Assembly (NCBI RefSeq): GCF_002531755.2
Contig: NZ_CP034998.1
Location: forward strand, 3,352,001 to 3,416,000
DNA length: 64,000 bases
Reading direction: 5' to 3'
From: Rhizobium acidisoli
GTDB taxonomy: Bacteria; Pseudomonadota; Alphaproteobacteria; Rhizobiales; Rhizobiaceae
A program made the translations under genes and the position numbers. Shown in pieces: positions 1 through 7,713 of the stretch (its first letter is position 1; each line of letters begins with the position of its first letter). Below the pieces are notes generated by a model that saw nothing but the letters and a program-made list of their open reading frames with translations, was not told where the DNA came from and made no database searches.

Positions 1-187
1 AGTCTTGGGCCGAGCCCGGCGTTGCGGAGCCACCAGCGCCGCCGGCGCCGAGGCCGAGATCACCGGCGCTGTTCGGCGGCTTCTTTGCGCAGCTTGCGAG
101 CGCCAGACCGGCCACCAGCGCGATCATGACGGGGTTGCGGGCAAAATTCTGCATGCGGCTCATTGCCGGGGTATGAATTCGGCTCAT
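1..187 (-). CDS. pal: Peptidoglycan-associated lipoprotein Pal (5' part only)
   Basis: This is the N-terminal part of Pal, the outer-membrane lipoprotein that anchors the membrane to peptidoglycan and works with Tol proteins during constriction. The visible 62 codons read MSRIHTPAMSRMQNFARNPV, a hydrophobic stretch and a lipobox LALASC, then a Gly/Ala-rich linker. The peptidoglycan-binding OmpA domain lies beyond the window edge. The ATG at 187 is preceded by a good AAGGAG ribosome site. It follows tolB by 152 bp, so it may have its own promoter in addition to tol read-through. Identification rests on the lipobox, the linker and the position after tolB. Confidence 0.9.
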   Translation of the reverse strand, partial: MSRIHTPAMSRMQNFARNPVMIALVAGLALASCAKKPPNSAGDLGLGAGGAGGSATPGSAQD

Positions 188-256
188 GGCCGGTCTCCTT
201 GCGGGTTCATCAGGGTTTCCGGACAGTAACCGCACTCGGTTAACCGCCCCTCAAAA

Positions 257-271
257 ATTATGGTTAACGAA
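257..271 (-). promoter_or_regulatory. Possible CtrA-type half-site upstream of pal
   Basis: Read on the minus strand the spacer contains GTTAACCATAATTTTT. TTAACCAT is the well-conserved half of alphaproteobacterial CtrA boxes, and the 11-mer TTAACCATAAT recurs in the tolQ upstream region. The second half-site is poor, so this is a candidate only. Confidence 0.3.
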
Positions 272-339
272 TTACTGATTTGTCCCTTGGTCGCTCGATT
301 CCATGACTTTGGGACGAGATGAAGGCAGCAGCGCATCGC

Positions 340-1647
340 CTACTCCATAAGCGGCGACCAGGCCGGGTCGGAGCCGTAGCTCGGCGTCTTCACAAGCTGC
401 TCGTTGTAGCCGGTCAGATCGATCGAATAAAGCTGCGGCCCGCCTGAGCCTGCCGCCTGGCGGAAGAACATCAGCACGCGGCCGTTCGGCGCCCAGGTCG
501 GGCCCTCATTGTGGAAGCCGGTCGTCAGAATGCGCTCGCCGGAACCATCCGGTTTCATCACGCCGATCGAGAACTTGCCGCCGGCCTGCTTGGTGAAGGC
601 GATGAGATCGCCGCGCGGCGACCAGACCGGCGTCGAATAGGAGCCGTCACCGAAGGAAATACGGGTCTGGCCGGAACCATCGGCATTCATCACATAGATC
701 TGCGGTTTTCCGCCGCGGTCGCTTTCGAAGCTGACGCGCGCGCCGTCGGGGGAATAGGAAGGCGAAGTGTCGATCGCAGCCGTCGAGGTCAGACGCGTCG
801 TCGTGCGCGAGCGCAGGTCCATCGTATAGATGTTGGAATTGGCGTCCTGCTGCAGGCTCATGATCACCTTCTGACCATCCGGCGAAAAGCGCGGCGAGAA
901 GGTCATGCCGGGAAAATTGCCTACGACTTCGCGCTGCCCGGTTTCCAACTGCAGCAGATAGACCCGCGGCTGCTGGTTGGCAAAGGACATGTAGGTGACT
1001 TCCTGCCGGCTCGGCGAGAAGCGCGGCGTCAGCACGAGATCGCTGCCATCCGTCAGCATACGCACGTTGAAGCCGTCCTGGTCCATGATCGCCAGCTGGC
1101 GCTTGCGCTGCTGCTTGGTGCCGGATTCGGAGACGAAGACGACGCGGGTGTCGAAATAGCCTTCCTCACCAGTGATCTGCTTGTAGATCGCATCGGCGAT
1201 GATGTGCGCCACACGCCGCCAGTTTTCCGGCTGCGTATAGAACTGCTGACCAGCCATCTGCTGTCCGGCAAAAGTATCCCACAGGCGGAATTCGGCGCGA
1301 AGACGCCCATCCGCTTCCTTGGTAACCCGGCCGGTGACCAGTGCCTGTGCATTGATGACCTTCCAGTCCTCGAAACGCGGCGAAGCGTCGGGATTAGAAA
1401 TCTTCTCGATGAAGGCGGTTTTGTTGATCGGCGCGAAAAGCCCCGAGCGCTGCAGGTCGGCGGCGATGACTTGCGAGACCTGCGCACCCATGTCGCCCTG
1501 GAAGTCGGTCACCGCGATCGGAAGCGGTTGGATATTGCCCTTGTTGATGTTGATTTCGACACGTGCATTTGCCGGAGAGGAGACAACGGCGGCAGCAGTC
1601 ATGCCGACGGCGACCACCAGCGCGCGGATAAGGGAACATTTGACCAT
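340..1647 (-). CDS. tolB: Tol-Pal system translocation protein TolB
   Basis: TolB is a periplasmic protein that binds Pal and links it to the TolQRA energy complex. The protein is 435 aa from the chosen ATG: a signal peptide ending PANA, an N-terminal alpha/beta domain ([20 protein letters not shown] onward), then a WD40-like beta-propeller with repeats of the type SPDGxxVxF and [17 protein letters not shown]. An in-frame ATG seven codons earlier (1668) abuts the upstream stop but has no ribosome site, whereas the ATG at 1647 follows AAAGG at a workable distance and gives the usual rhizobial length. It sits between the TolA-domain gene and pal. Confidence 0.95.
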   Translation of the reverse strand: MVKCSLIRALVVAVGMTAAAVVSSPANARVEININKGNIQPLPIAVTDFQGDMGAQVSQVIAADLQRSGLFAPINKTAFIEKISNPDASPRFEDWKVINAQALVTGRVTKEADGRLRAEFRLWDTFAGQQMAGQQFYTQPENWRRVAHIIADAIYKQITGEEGYFDTRVVFVSESGTKQQRKRQLAIMDQDGFNVRMLTDGSDLVLTPRFSPSRQEVTYMSFANQQPRVYLLQLETGQREVVGNFPGMTFSPRFSPDGQKVIMSLQQDANSNIYTMDLRSRTTTRLTSTAAIDTSPSYSPDGARVSFESDRGGKPQIYVMNADGSGQTRISFGDGSYSTPVWSPRGDLIAFTKQAGGKFSIGVMKPDGSGERILTTGFHNEGPTWAPNGRVLMFFRQAAGSGGPQLYSIDLTGYNEQLVKTPSYGSDPAWSPLME

Positions 1648-1668
1648 ATGAAACAAGCCTTTCAGCAT

Positions 1669-2103
1669 CTAATGGGTAAGAGCGCTGATGTCGAAGTTAA
1701 ACGTGACTTCATCCCAGACATCGTATTTCTCTTTTGGAAGCATCGTAAAAGGAGCTGCGCGACGAATTGCGCGAAGGCCCGAATCGGCAATACTTTTCCG
1801 CGTACGCTCACTGCCACCGATGACCTGCACATCAGGGTTGCCTACGATCTGTCCGTCTCCAGCGAGCTTTATGTGAATCGTCATATGCACGCTGCCGATA
1901 TCTTTCAGGCGGCTGTCGACGATGAATTGACGTTCGATCGCGTTTCTCAGCGCCGTAACTTCAGCCGCGCTGAGGACGTCGCCATTTCGGCGAACAGCCG
2001 TCTCTGCATTTGCACTGAGTGGAAATGCGAGGCCAAGGATGAACCCTGTCAGCACCGCGTATATCCCGAAAGGCTTCGTGAAATGGAACAGGTTCTTCGA
2101 CAC
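1669..2103 (-). CDS. Secreted stand-alone TolA domain III-like (TonB C-terminal fold) protein
   Basis: This 144-aa protein has a signal peptide (hydrophobic core about 13-28, cleavage near SANA) and then about 110 residues that align end to end with the C-terminal domain of the adjacent TolA. Compare LSAAEVTALRNAIERQF with LSQSEIDAVRGQISGNW, GQIVGNPDVQVIGG with GNVVGEPEVIASGG, LPKEKYDVWDEVTFNFD with LPADKYEGENGWNEMDLNFD. It therefore looks like a duplicated TolA domain III released into the periplasm without the membrane anchor or the Pro-rich arm. Translation starts at a GTG directly after the tolA stop (TAAGTG) and the gene ends just before tolB, so it is inside the operon. Its role is unknown; it could bind TolB or modulate TolA. 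Confidence 0.85.
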   Translation of the reverse strand: MSKNLFHFTKPFGIYAVLTGFILGLAFPLSANAETAVRRNGDVLSAAEVTALRNAIERQFIVDSRLKDIGSVHMTIHIKLAGDGQIVGNPDVQVIGGSERTRKSIADSGLRAIRRAAPFTMLPKEKYDVWDEVTFNFDISALTH

Positions 2104-3246
2104 TTAAATCCCCAGATCACTGGCATCGAAGTTGAGGTCCATCTCGTTCCAGCCGTTTTCTCCTTCATATTTGTCTGCAGGCAAATTTTTGAGAGGAGAT
2201 GATTTCATAACAGCGCGGTAGACACTGCTCTTGAGCGCTTGGCGTGTTGAATCCGGCCCGCCTGACGCAATGACCTCGGGTTCGCCAACGACATTACCGG
2301 CCTGATCAAGTTGAACACGAACCTTAAGATGAACCTCGTTGGCGCCCGCCAATCCGGAAACAACCGTCCAGTTGCCAGAGATCTGGCCGCGTACGGCATC
2401 AATCTCGCTCTGGCTAAGTGCAGCACCACCATTGCTCTTCTTCGCACCAAGCGATGCTTCCTGCGTCGAGCGCTTCGCACCCCCAGCGGAAGGATCGGTC
2501 TTATTCAGCAACGCAGCAACCTCGTCGGCGTTGAAGTCGCTCTTCATCGGTGAGGCGGACTTCGCCGTTTCCTGCTTCTTGTCCGCCTTTTTCTTGTCGG
2601 TCGGTGTGTCGGCGGTCTTCGGCTGGTCTGCAGTCTTTTCCGGTGGCTTTTCTGCCGGCTTCTGTGGTTCCGGCGGCTTCACCTGCGGCTTGGCGACAGG
2701 CGTCGGCACATTGTCCGGCAGCGCCTCGGCGTCCGGCTTCGGCGGCTCCTCCGGCTTGGCCTGTTCTTCCGGCGGTTTCTCCTCGGGCTTCGGTGGCGTC
2801 ACCTCGACGGGCTTCGGCGGCGGAATGGAAGCGACCTCCTTCGGCTGCTCGACTTCCGTTTCCTCCTTGACGATCTCCTTGACGTCATTTGGCTTCGGAT
2901 CAACCTTCGGCATCGGCTTGTCGCTCGAATTCGCCGCAACAGCCTCAGTATTGCTGGGCTTGGCGTTCGGAACCGGCGGTGTCTTCAGGTCGACATTGTT
3001 GTCGCCGGCGTTCTCGGCCGGCTGCGCGATCGGCGGACGCGTCGTCGGCACGGGTGCAGACGTCTCCTTCTTCGGAGCCTTCTTGTCGCCCTGCTGCATC
3101 TGGGTGATGGATTCCACAGGCACGAGATCGACCGGCATCGCCTCGAAATCCTCCACCTTGAAGGATTCAGGCGCGCTGAGTGACACCATCGCCCAGGTGA
3201 GCACCAGGCAGTGCAGAACAGCAGATGTGACGACGCTGGTCTTCAT
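2104..3246 (-). CDS. tolA: Cell envelope integrity protein TolA
   Basis: TolA spans the periplasm and passes energy from TolQR to TolB-Pal. The 380-aa protein has one N-terminal membrane anchor (about residues 5-25), a long Pro/Lys/Glu-rich arm (about 60-240, many PKP, EKPP and KPPE runs), and a C-terminal TonB/TolA-type domain (about 275-380, ALSQSEIDAVRGQISGNW onward). The arm is Pro-rich rather than the Ala/Lys helix of Escherichia coli TolA, as is usual in alphaproteobacteria. It starts 8 bp after tolR and is followed without a gap by the stand-alone domain III gene. Confidence 0.93.
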   Translation of the reverse strand: MKTSVVTSAVLHCLVLTWAMVSLSAPESFKVEDFEAMPVDLVPVESITQMQQGDKKAPKKETSAPVPTTRPPIAQPAENAGDNNVDLKTPPVPNAKPSNTEAVAANSSDKPMPKVDPKPNDVKEIVKEETEVEQPKEVASIPPPKPVEVTPPKPEEKPPEEQAKPEEPPKPDAEALPDNVPTPVAKPQVKPPEPQKPAEKPPEKTADQPKTADTPTDKKKADKKQETAKSASPMKSDFNADEVAALLNKTDPSAGGAKRSTQEASLGAKKSNGGAALSQSEIDAVRGQISGNWTVVSGLAGANEVHLKVRVQLDQAGNVVGEPEVIASGGPDSTRQALKSSVYRAVMKSSPLKNLPADKYEGENGWNEMDLNFDASDLGI

Positions 3247-3254
3247 CTTGAACG

Positions 3255-3710
3255 CTATTGGTCCTTCTTCTGCTGCGTCACGAGGCCGATATTCTTGAAG
3301 CCTGCGCCCTGAATACGGGCCATGACGTCGGCGATGACGCCGTAAGGCGCTGTCGCGTCGCCGCGCACGAAGATCCGTTCGTTATAGCCTGTGGTGGCGA
3401 TCGCCTCGAGCTTGGCGGCGATCTCGGCGGCCGGGATCGGCGTTTCCTGCAGGAACACTTCGCCGTTGTTCTTGACGGAGATGGTGATCGGCTGCGTCTC
3501 GGAATTCAGCGCCTTGGCCTGCGTTTCCGGCAGGTCGATAGGCACGCCGACGGTCATCATCGGTGCCGCGACCATGAAGATGATCAAAAGCACGAGCATG
3601 ACGTCGACGAGCGGCGTCACGTTAATTTCAGAAATCACGGCCCTGTTCCGACCGCCGCGACGGCGGCGTCCGCCGCCCCCGCCGCCATTGCCTCCAACAG
3701 CCATACCCAT
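3255..3710 (-). CDS. tolR: Tol-Pal biopolymer transport protein TolR (ExbD family)
   Basis: TolR is the single-span subunit of the proton-driven TolQR motor in the inner membrane. The 151-aa protein has a Gly/Arg-rich cytoplasmic start, the hallmark segment INVTPLVDVMLVLLIIFM with the proton-carrying Asp at about residue 36, and a periplasmic ExbD/TolR domain ending KNIGLVTQQKK. The gene lies 18 bp after tolQ and 8 bp before tolA, in the standard tolQRA order. The ATG at 3710 has GGAG upstream; the ATG two codons later is possible. Confidence 0.96.
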   Translation of the reverse strand: MGMAVGGNGGGGGGRRRRGGRNRAVISEINVTPLVDVMLVLLIIFMVAAPMMTVGVPIDLPETQAKALNSETQPITISVKNNGEVFLQETPIPAAEIAAKLEAIATTGYNERIFVRGDATAPYGVIADVMARIQGAGFKNIGLVTQQKKDQ

Positions 3711-3728
3711 GTCAGTATACTCCGCTGG

Positions 3729-4448
3729 TTACTGAGCTGCAGCGCGCGGCTGCAGCTTCTCGTCGATCTGGCGCGAAAGTATGGCGGAGAATTCATCCGC
3801 GAAACCTTCCATGCGGCCCGAGAGCTTGCCGGCATCAGCAGAGAACTTGTTGTAGGCGATAACCGCCGGAATAGCGGCAACGAGGCCGATTGCGGTGGCA
3901 AGCAGCGCTTCGGCGATGCCGGGCGCCACGACCGCAAGATTGGTCGACTTCGAACCGGCAATCGCCTGGAACGAGGTCATGATGCCGACGACCGTGCCGA
4001 AGAGGCCGATGAACGGACCGGCCGAACCGATCGTTGCCAGCGATCCGAGGCGGGCACCGAGAAATTCCGATTCGCGTGACAGCGTCACATCCATCGCCCG
4101 GTCGATACGCATCTGCAGCCCGATCGGCGACCGGGCGCCGCGTTCGAAGGATTTCTTCCATTCGCGCATGGCGGCCACGAAGATCGCCGCCAGCCCGGTA
4201 TTATTGCGTTCCGACAGCGAGCGGTAGAGTTCTTCCAGCGATTGGCCCGACCAGAACACCTGCTCGAACTTGTCGAACTGGCGCCGTGCGCGGCCATAGG
4301 CCAGGTATTTGTCGATGACGATCGCCCAGGTCCACACCGAGGCTGCGATAAGCCCGAGCATGACGAGCTTGACGACGATACCGGCCTGCATGAAAAGCGA
4401 CCAGAGGCTGACGTCCGTCGTTGCTGCTGCCAATCCTACTTGTTCCAT
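3729..4448 (-). CDS. tolQ: Tol-Pal system proton channel protein TolQ
   Basis: TolQ is the polytopic MotA/TolQ/ExbB proton channel subunit that energises TolA. From MEQVGLAAATTDVSLW the protein is 239 aa with three membrane helices: one near residues 15-40, and two in the C-terminal part (LATIGSAGPFIGLFGTVVGIM and LLATAIGLVAAIPAVIAYN). The open frame extends 17 codons further upstream, but those residues are not family-like and the ATG at 4448 is preceded by GGGGA. It is the first gene of the leftward tol operon. Confidence 0.95.
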   Translation of the reverse strand: MEQVGLAAATTDVSLWSLFMQAGIVVKLVMLGLIAASVWTWAIVIDKYLAYGRARRQFDKFEQVFWSGQSLEELYRSLSERNNTGLAAIFVAAMREWKKSFERGARSPIGLQMRIDRAMDVTLSRESEFLGARLGSLATIGSAGPFIGLFGTVVGIMTSFQAIAGSKSTNLAVVAPGIAEALLATAIGLVAAIPAVIAYNKFSADAGKLSGRMEGFADEFSAILSRQIDEKLQPRAAAQ

Positions 4449-4823
4449 TGATCCAAAATCCCCGAATCCAAACGCCCGGTGCTGGACCGGGCGGCACAAA
4501 GTGATCTCGCAAGAAGTGTCCGGCGGCCGCCGCCCAAAGCCCTGGTCAAACTTCCAAGCTCATCTTCCGCCTTCTTGCCGTCAAATTTGGTCAAAGGAAG
4601 GCGTGCACCGCACAAACTCCGACTTTCCCAGTAAGACACTATTATGGTTAATAGATCGTTAGTGCCGGACTGTGACAGTAAGCCTGCGTTTGGAAGATTT
4701 CGTTCCATGGTTTACTTGACCGGAGCAAGATCCGGCTGCCGAAAGAGCGCTCATCCTGCGGCGCGGGAATTCCTTCCCATAAAGCTCAAGTTTTGACAAG
4801 CCTGAATTCCGGGCGATTCGCGC
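4449..4823. promoter_or_regulatory. tolQ upstream region with CtrA-like site
   Basis: These 375 bp between ybgC and tolQ hold no convincing gene. At 4644-4662 the minus strand reads CTAA-N7-TTAACCAT, seven of eight matches to the CtrA consensus TTAA-N7-TTAA plus the CAT often seen after it. It lies about 200 bp ahead of the tolQ start. The rest of the interval shows no other obvious signal. Confidence 0.4.
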
Positions 4824-5279
4824 CTATAGCGGCGTGCTGCCTTCCAGGAATTTCGCCGCCAGCGTTTCCGGCAGCCGCCGCGGCCGCCCCCTGGCGTTGA
4901 TGACGGCGATAATCACCTTGGCTGATATCAGCAGTGTCTCGTCCGAGCGGATCTGCTGATTGAGCACCATCTTGGCGCCGCCGGCTTTTTCCGTGTGGGT
5001 CAGGATCGTCAACACGTCGTCCATGCGCGCCGGGCTCTTGAAGTCGATCTCCATGCGGTGGACGACGAAGACGAGGCCCTCCTCGTCGGCGCTGACGAGC
5101 TCGCGCTGCTCGACGCCGAGGCAACGCAGATAATCGGTGCGGCCGCGCTCGAGGAAATGCAGATAGCGGGCGTGGTAGACCAGACCGGAGAAGTCGGTAT
5201 CTTCATAATAGACCCGCTGCACGAGGCGGTGACCGGCCTCGGTCAGCTCTCCCGAAATGGAAAAAGGGCGCTCCGTCAT
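4824..5279 (-). CDS. ybgC: Acyl-CoA thioesterase YbgC, tol-pal associated
   Basis: YbgC is a hot-dog-fold thioesterase that travels with tol-pal genes and is thought to act on short-chain or ACP-linked acyl thioesters near the membrane. The 151-aa protein carries the 4-hydroxybenzoyl-CoA thioesterase motif RVYYEDTDFSGLVYHARYL, with the catalytic Asp in YEDTD, followed by FLERGRTDYL. The chosen ATG (5279) starts MTERPFSISG and follows GGAG by seven bases; an open frame 19 codons longer runs into a tandem repeat and is not used. The 375-bp gap to tolQ suggests that it can be transcribed apart from the tol operon. Confidence 0.93.
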   Translation of the reverse strand: MTERPFSISGELTEAGHRLVQRVYYEDTDFSGLVYHARYLHFLERGRTDYLRCLGVEQRELVSADEEGLVFVVHRMEIDFKSPARMDDVLTILTHTEKAGGAKMVLNQQIRSDETLLISAKVIIAVINARGRPRRLPETLAAKFLEGSTPL

Positions 5280-5320
5280 AATTTTCTCCAAACTGCGGTG
5301 CCCTCTTTGGCGCAACGCTT

Positions 5321-5386
5321 GCCCACAGGCAAGCATTGAATGACCGGCAGGCAGGCATTGAATGCCCAGCCGGTAGGCATTGAATG
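5321..5386. repeat. Three tandem 22-bp direct repeats
   Basis: Three consecutive 22-bp units (5321-5342, 5343-5364, 5365-5386) each end in the core GGCATTGAATG, the first with AGCATTGAATG. The period is about two helical turns, so all cores face the same side of DNA. The array lies between the divergent genes ybgC and sqdB, upstream of both, which would suit a cooperatively bound regulator; it could also be a simple replication-slippage repeat. Confidence 0.8.
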
Positions 5387-5442
5387 ATTGTCATAATTCC
5401 TAACTATTCCCGATATCGAGCGACAGATCAGGAGACGATGTG

Positions 5443-6663
5443 ATGAAGATTGCGGTTATGGGCGGAGACGGTTTCATTGGCTGGCCAACGTCGCTGCACC
5501 TCTCCGATGCCGGGCATGACGTTCATATCCTCGACAATCTCTCACGCCGGTGGATCGACACGGAACTTGGCGTTCAATCGCTGACACCGATGGATTCGAT
5601 CCAGGAGCGCACCCGCATCTGGCATGCCGAAACCGGACGCCGCATCCACTTCAATCTGATCGATCTCGCCAAGGATTACGAACTGCTGAAGAAATGGCTT
5701 TCCGAACACCGCCCGGATGCCGTCATCCATTTCGCCGAGCAGCGCGCCGCACCCTATTCGATGAAAAGCGACCGCCACAAGAATTACACGGTTAACAACA
5801 ATGTCAGCGCCACGCACAACCTCCTGAATGCGCTGACCGAGCTCAATCTCGACGCCCATCTCATCCACCTCGGCACCATGGGCGTCTACGGCTATTCGAC
5901 TGTGGGTGCGGCGATCCCCGAAGGCTACCTGCCGGTCGGCATCGAAACCGCGGCCGGCGAGACGGTCAGTCAGGAGATCCTCTATCCCTCCAATCCCGGC
6001 TCGATCTACCACATGACCAAGTGCCTGGATCAGCTTCTCTTCCAGTTCTACGCCAAGAACGACGGGTTGAGGATCACCGACCTGCACCAGGGCATCGTCT
6101 GGGGCACGCATACCGAGCAGACGCGCCGCCATGCGCAGCTGATCAACCGTTTCGATTACGACGGCGATTACGGCACGGTGCTGAACCGCTTCCTCATCCA
6201 GGCGGCGATCGGCTATCCCTTGACGGTACACGGCACCGGCGGCCAGACCCGCGCCTTCATCCATATCCAGGATTCGGTGCGCTGCATCGAACTGGCGCTC
6301 AAGAATCCGCCCGCCCGCGGCGCCCGCGTCGAAATCTTCAACCAGATGACGCAAACCCACCGGGTGCGCGACCTTGCCCAGATGATCGCGGGGATAAGCG
6401 GCGCCGACATCGCCTGGCTGCCCAACCCGCGCAAGGAAGCCGCCGAGAACGAGCTGATCGTTCAGAACGAGAAATTCCGCATTCTCGGCCTCGAGCCGAT
6501 CACGCTGGAAGCAGGCCTTCTCGGCGAGATCGTCGAGGTGGCGAAGAAATTCGCCTATCGCGTCGACCGCTCGCGCGTGCCGGCCGTCTCCGCCTGGACC
6601 AAGGACATCGCCGCGACGATCAACCACGATCCGGAAGGCAAGCGGCTGAAGTCGGTATCATGA
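5443..6663 (+). CDS. sqdB: UDP-sulfoquinovose synthase
   Basis: SqdB converts UDP-glucose and sulfite to UDP-sulfoquinovose, the head-group donor of the sulfolipid SQDG. The 406-aa protein is an extended SDR: NAD-binding GGDGFIGWPTSLHL at the start, then SLTPMDSIQER, HFAEQRAAPYSM, the active-site Thr in LGTMGVYG, YHMTK with catalytic Tyr and Lys, and the C-terminal NPRKEAAENE. These blocks match plant SQD1 and bacterial SqdB. The ATG at 5443 has AGGAG eight bases upstream. It heads a rightward cluster with sqdD and sqdC, separated from sqdD by a palindromic repeat. Confidence 0.93.
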   Translation: MKIAVMGGDGFIGWPTSLHLSDAGHDVHILDNLSRRWIDTELGVQSLTPMDSIQERTRIWHAETGRRIHFNLIDLAKDYELLKKWLSEHRPDAVIHFAEQRAAPYSMKSDRHKNYTVNNNVSATHNLLNALTELNLDAHLIHLGTMGVYGYSTVGAAIPEGYLPVGIETAAGETVSQEILYPSNPGSIYHMTKCLDQLLFQFYAKNDGLRITDLHQGIVWGTHTEQTRRHAQLINRFDYDGDYGTVLNRFLIQAAIGYPLTVHGTGGQTRAFIHIQDSVRCIELALKNPPARGARVEIFNQMTQTHRVRDLAQMIAGISGADIAWLPNPRKEAAENELIVQNEKFRILGLEPITLEAGLLGEIVEVAKKFAYRVDRSRVPAVSAWTKDIAATINHDPEGKRLKSVS

Positions 6664-6703
6664 GTGCTGAGCGATGACGAAGGCTAGAAAGGCCGCGGCT
6701 TGC

Positions 6704-6865
6704 TCCCTCTTCTCCCCAGCGGGGAGAAGGTGGCCCGGAGGGTCGGATGAGGGGGCCACACGGCACGCCCTTCATTGCCCTTCGCTCGCGCTCAGCGCAC
6801 TCGCTCCTGTCGGCGCTCGCCCCCTCATCCGCCTGCCGGCACCTTCTCCCCGCTGGGGAGAAGAG
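6704..6865. repeat. RIME1-like palindromic intergenic element
   Basis: Two inverted copies of a roughly 50-bp sequence (6704-6756 and 6819-6865) face each other around a 62-bp centre. Each carries its own palindrome, CTTCTCCCC-(A/G)C-GGGGAGAAG, followed by a CCCTCATCCG-type stretch. The structure resembles the RIME1 mosaic elements described from Rhizobium. It fills the sqdB-sqdD spacer and could form a large hairpin in the transcript. Confidence 0.8.
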
Positions 6866-6888
6866 ACATATCGAGGCAGTCGAACACG

Positions 6889-7713
6889 ATGAACCGCTCG
6901 TCCGTATTCGCCTACGTCACCCTCGTCACCAATGCCGACTACGCCATGGGTGCCACCGCCCTCGTCCACTCCCTGAGGCGGACGGGCACTAGCGCCGACA
7001 TCGTCATCCTCCACACCGGCGGCGTCGATGCAGCCGCCCTAACGCCGCTGACGACCCTCGGCTGCCGCCTGATCGAGGTCGAGCACCTGCCACTGTCTGC
7101 CGCCTTCAACGAGCGCCACGCCCGCGGCCAACTCCATTCGGCCGCCCCCTTCACCAAGGGTCGCAAGCCGGATTTTCACTCGCCGCTCGACAATTTCTGC
7201 AAGCTCAGGCTCTGGCAGCTCGTCGAATACGAGCGCTGCGTCTTCATCGACGCCGATGCCCTCGTGCTGAAAAACGTCGACCGGCTTTTCCTCTATCCGG
7301 AGTTTTCCGCTGCCCCCAATGTCTATGAAAGCCTTGCCGACTTCCGCCGCATGAATTCCGGCGTCTTCGTCGCTACACCCTCGCAAGACACGTTCCGGCA
7401 CATGCTCGAAAGGCTCAACAGGCCGGAGACCTTCTGGCGGCGCACCGACCAGACCTTTCTTGAGACGTTCTTCCCGGATTGGCACGGCCTGCCGGTTTAT
7501 TTCAACATGCTGCAATATGTATGGTTCACCATGCCGGAGCTTTGGGACTGGAAGAGCGTTTCGATCCTGCACTACCAGTATGAAAAACCGTGGGAAAAGG
7601 ATCATCCGAAGGCGGCACGGCTACAACCTTTGATCGATTTGTGGCACCGTTTCCACGATGGCGGCGATGTGCCCGAGATTGCGGCGCTGGCCAATCCGGA
7701 AGGAGCAGCATGA
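6889..7713 (+). CDS. sqdD: Glycosyltransferase family 8 protein SqdD
   Basis: The 274-aa protein is a GT8-type (glycogenin/galactinol synthase-like) glycosyltransferase: FAYVTLVTNADYAMGATALVHSLR at the start, a metal and nucleotide-sugar binding DxD in VFIDADALVLKN, and MNSGVFVATP. In Rhodobacter and Sinorhizobium the gene next to sqdB and sqdC, sqdD, encodes such an enzyme and is proposed to transfer sulfoquinovose to diacylglycerol. The ATG is at 6889, after the RIME-like repeat; the longer open frame reads through that repeat and is not credible. The stop overlaps the sqdC start (ATGA), showing translational coupling. Confidence 0.85.
   Translation: MNRSSVFAYVTLVTNADYAMGATALVHSLRRTGTSADIVILHTGGVDAAALTPLTTLGCRLIEVEHLPLSAAFNERHARGQLHSAAPFTKGRKPDFHSPLDNFCKLRLWQLVEYERCVFIDADALVLKNVDRLFLYPEFSAAPNVYESLADFRRMNSGVFVATPSQDTFRHMLERLNRPETFWRRTDQTFLETFFPDWHGLPVYFNMLQYVWFTMPELWDWKSVSILHYQYEKPWEKDHPKAARLQPLIDLWHRFHDGGDVPEIAALANPEGAA

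Noticed and set aside
511..2202. Long plus-strand open frame across tolB and the domain III gene
   Set aside because: It is antisense to two well-supported genes, has biased His/Arg/Asp composition and no recognisable domain.
4436..4708. Small minus-strand frame over the tolQ 5' region
   Set aside because: It overlaps the tolQ start and its promoter region, lacks a ribosome site and has no conserved features.
5321..5386. CRISPR-like array
   Set aside because: The units are short, contiguous and only partly conserved, with no true spacers and no cas genes.
5387..5442. Pho box ahead of sqdB
   Set aside because: Only a single TTGTCAT half-site is present, without a second copy at the 11-bp spacing.
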